Shown here one piece after another: positions 63,821 through 64,000 of a stretch of DNA of 64,000 nucleotides (within the stretch, counting starts at the first letter, position 1; each line of letters starts with the position of its first letter). Position numbers and translations under genes: made by a program. The notes beneath the pieces are model-generated. The model saw only the letters and a list, made by a program, of their open reading frames with translations. It was not told the origin of the DNA and did not search any database. The DNA comes from Eunapius fragilis. Taxonomy: Eukaryota; Porifera; Demospongiae; Spongillida; Spongillidae. The DNA is taken from positions 754,693 through 818,692 of the forward strand of contig OY811982.1 in assembly GCA_963681505.1 (NCBI GenBank), read 5' to 3'.

Positions 63821-64000
63821 ATCCTCCATAGCAATAGCGACCATGGGGTTAATATTATCCACATGTCTTCCCATTTGCCTGCAGTAACTGATATGGATAT
63901 GTGGTATGGCTGATATCCTTTTGGGAGCATCATAATAATGAACACATTGGTGTCAGTATAGCAAAGGCATCCATCCATTCACTAGGCAACATTGTACGCT

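Overview
This window looks like genomic DNA of a sponge-type early metazoan, plausibly a demosponge such as Amphimedon. The reasons are the very short introns (predicted 36 to about 90 bases in the main gene), the AT-rich host sequence, an animal receptor tyrosine kinase, and a dense mix of animal transposon classes. The organism is an inference; no species marker was searched. A 200-base assembly gap lies at 17204-17403.

The one large host gene is on the minus strand at 37272-51420. I could chain 23 exons whose lengths keep one frame throughout, giving a predicted 1565-residue receptor: signal peptide, semaphorin (Sema) region, three PSI modules alternating with IPT/plexin-like segments, a transmembrane helix and an apparently active tyrosine kinase. 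The ectodomain order is that of plexins, not the single-PSI layout of Met/RON, so this is a plexin-like ectodomain on a tyrosine kinase. Smaller host pieces are a jelly-roll (laminin G-like) exon near 13 kb, a two-exon fragment near 20 kb followed by a 33-base minisatellite, a calmodulin-like EF-hand exon at 22.3 kb and a terminal coding exon at 28.5 kb.

Most of the rest is mobile DNA. From left to right: a BEL/Pao element running off the left edge (1 to about 3600); decayed multicopy genes (3.7-8.3 kb); a dense field of foldback MITEs (5-12.3 kb); hAT remains with a solo LTR (18.5-19.1 kb); a LINE with restriction-like endonuclease features (about 24-28 kb, minus), nested with a 19-base-duplication insert and a hAT MITE; a second copy of that LINE split by a complete Ngaro tyrosine-recombinase retrotransposon (29155-34460); a complete Ty3/gypsy element with a Gmr1-like domain order inside an intron of the receptor gene (43274-49606), itself split by an 1155-base DNA transposon; and a graveyard of hAT, P-like, CR1/L2-like and endonuclease-type LINE fragments (52.5-62.5 kb). 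A 25-base VNTR ends the window.

The nesting gives relative dates. The two gypsy LTRs look identical, so that insertion is young, and the 1155-base element inside it is younger still. The same 1155-base element also sits in the presumed BEL LTR at 2343-3497. Several insertions can be checked inside the window because paralogous empty sites are present.
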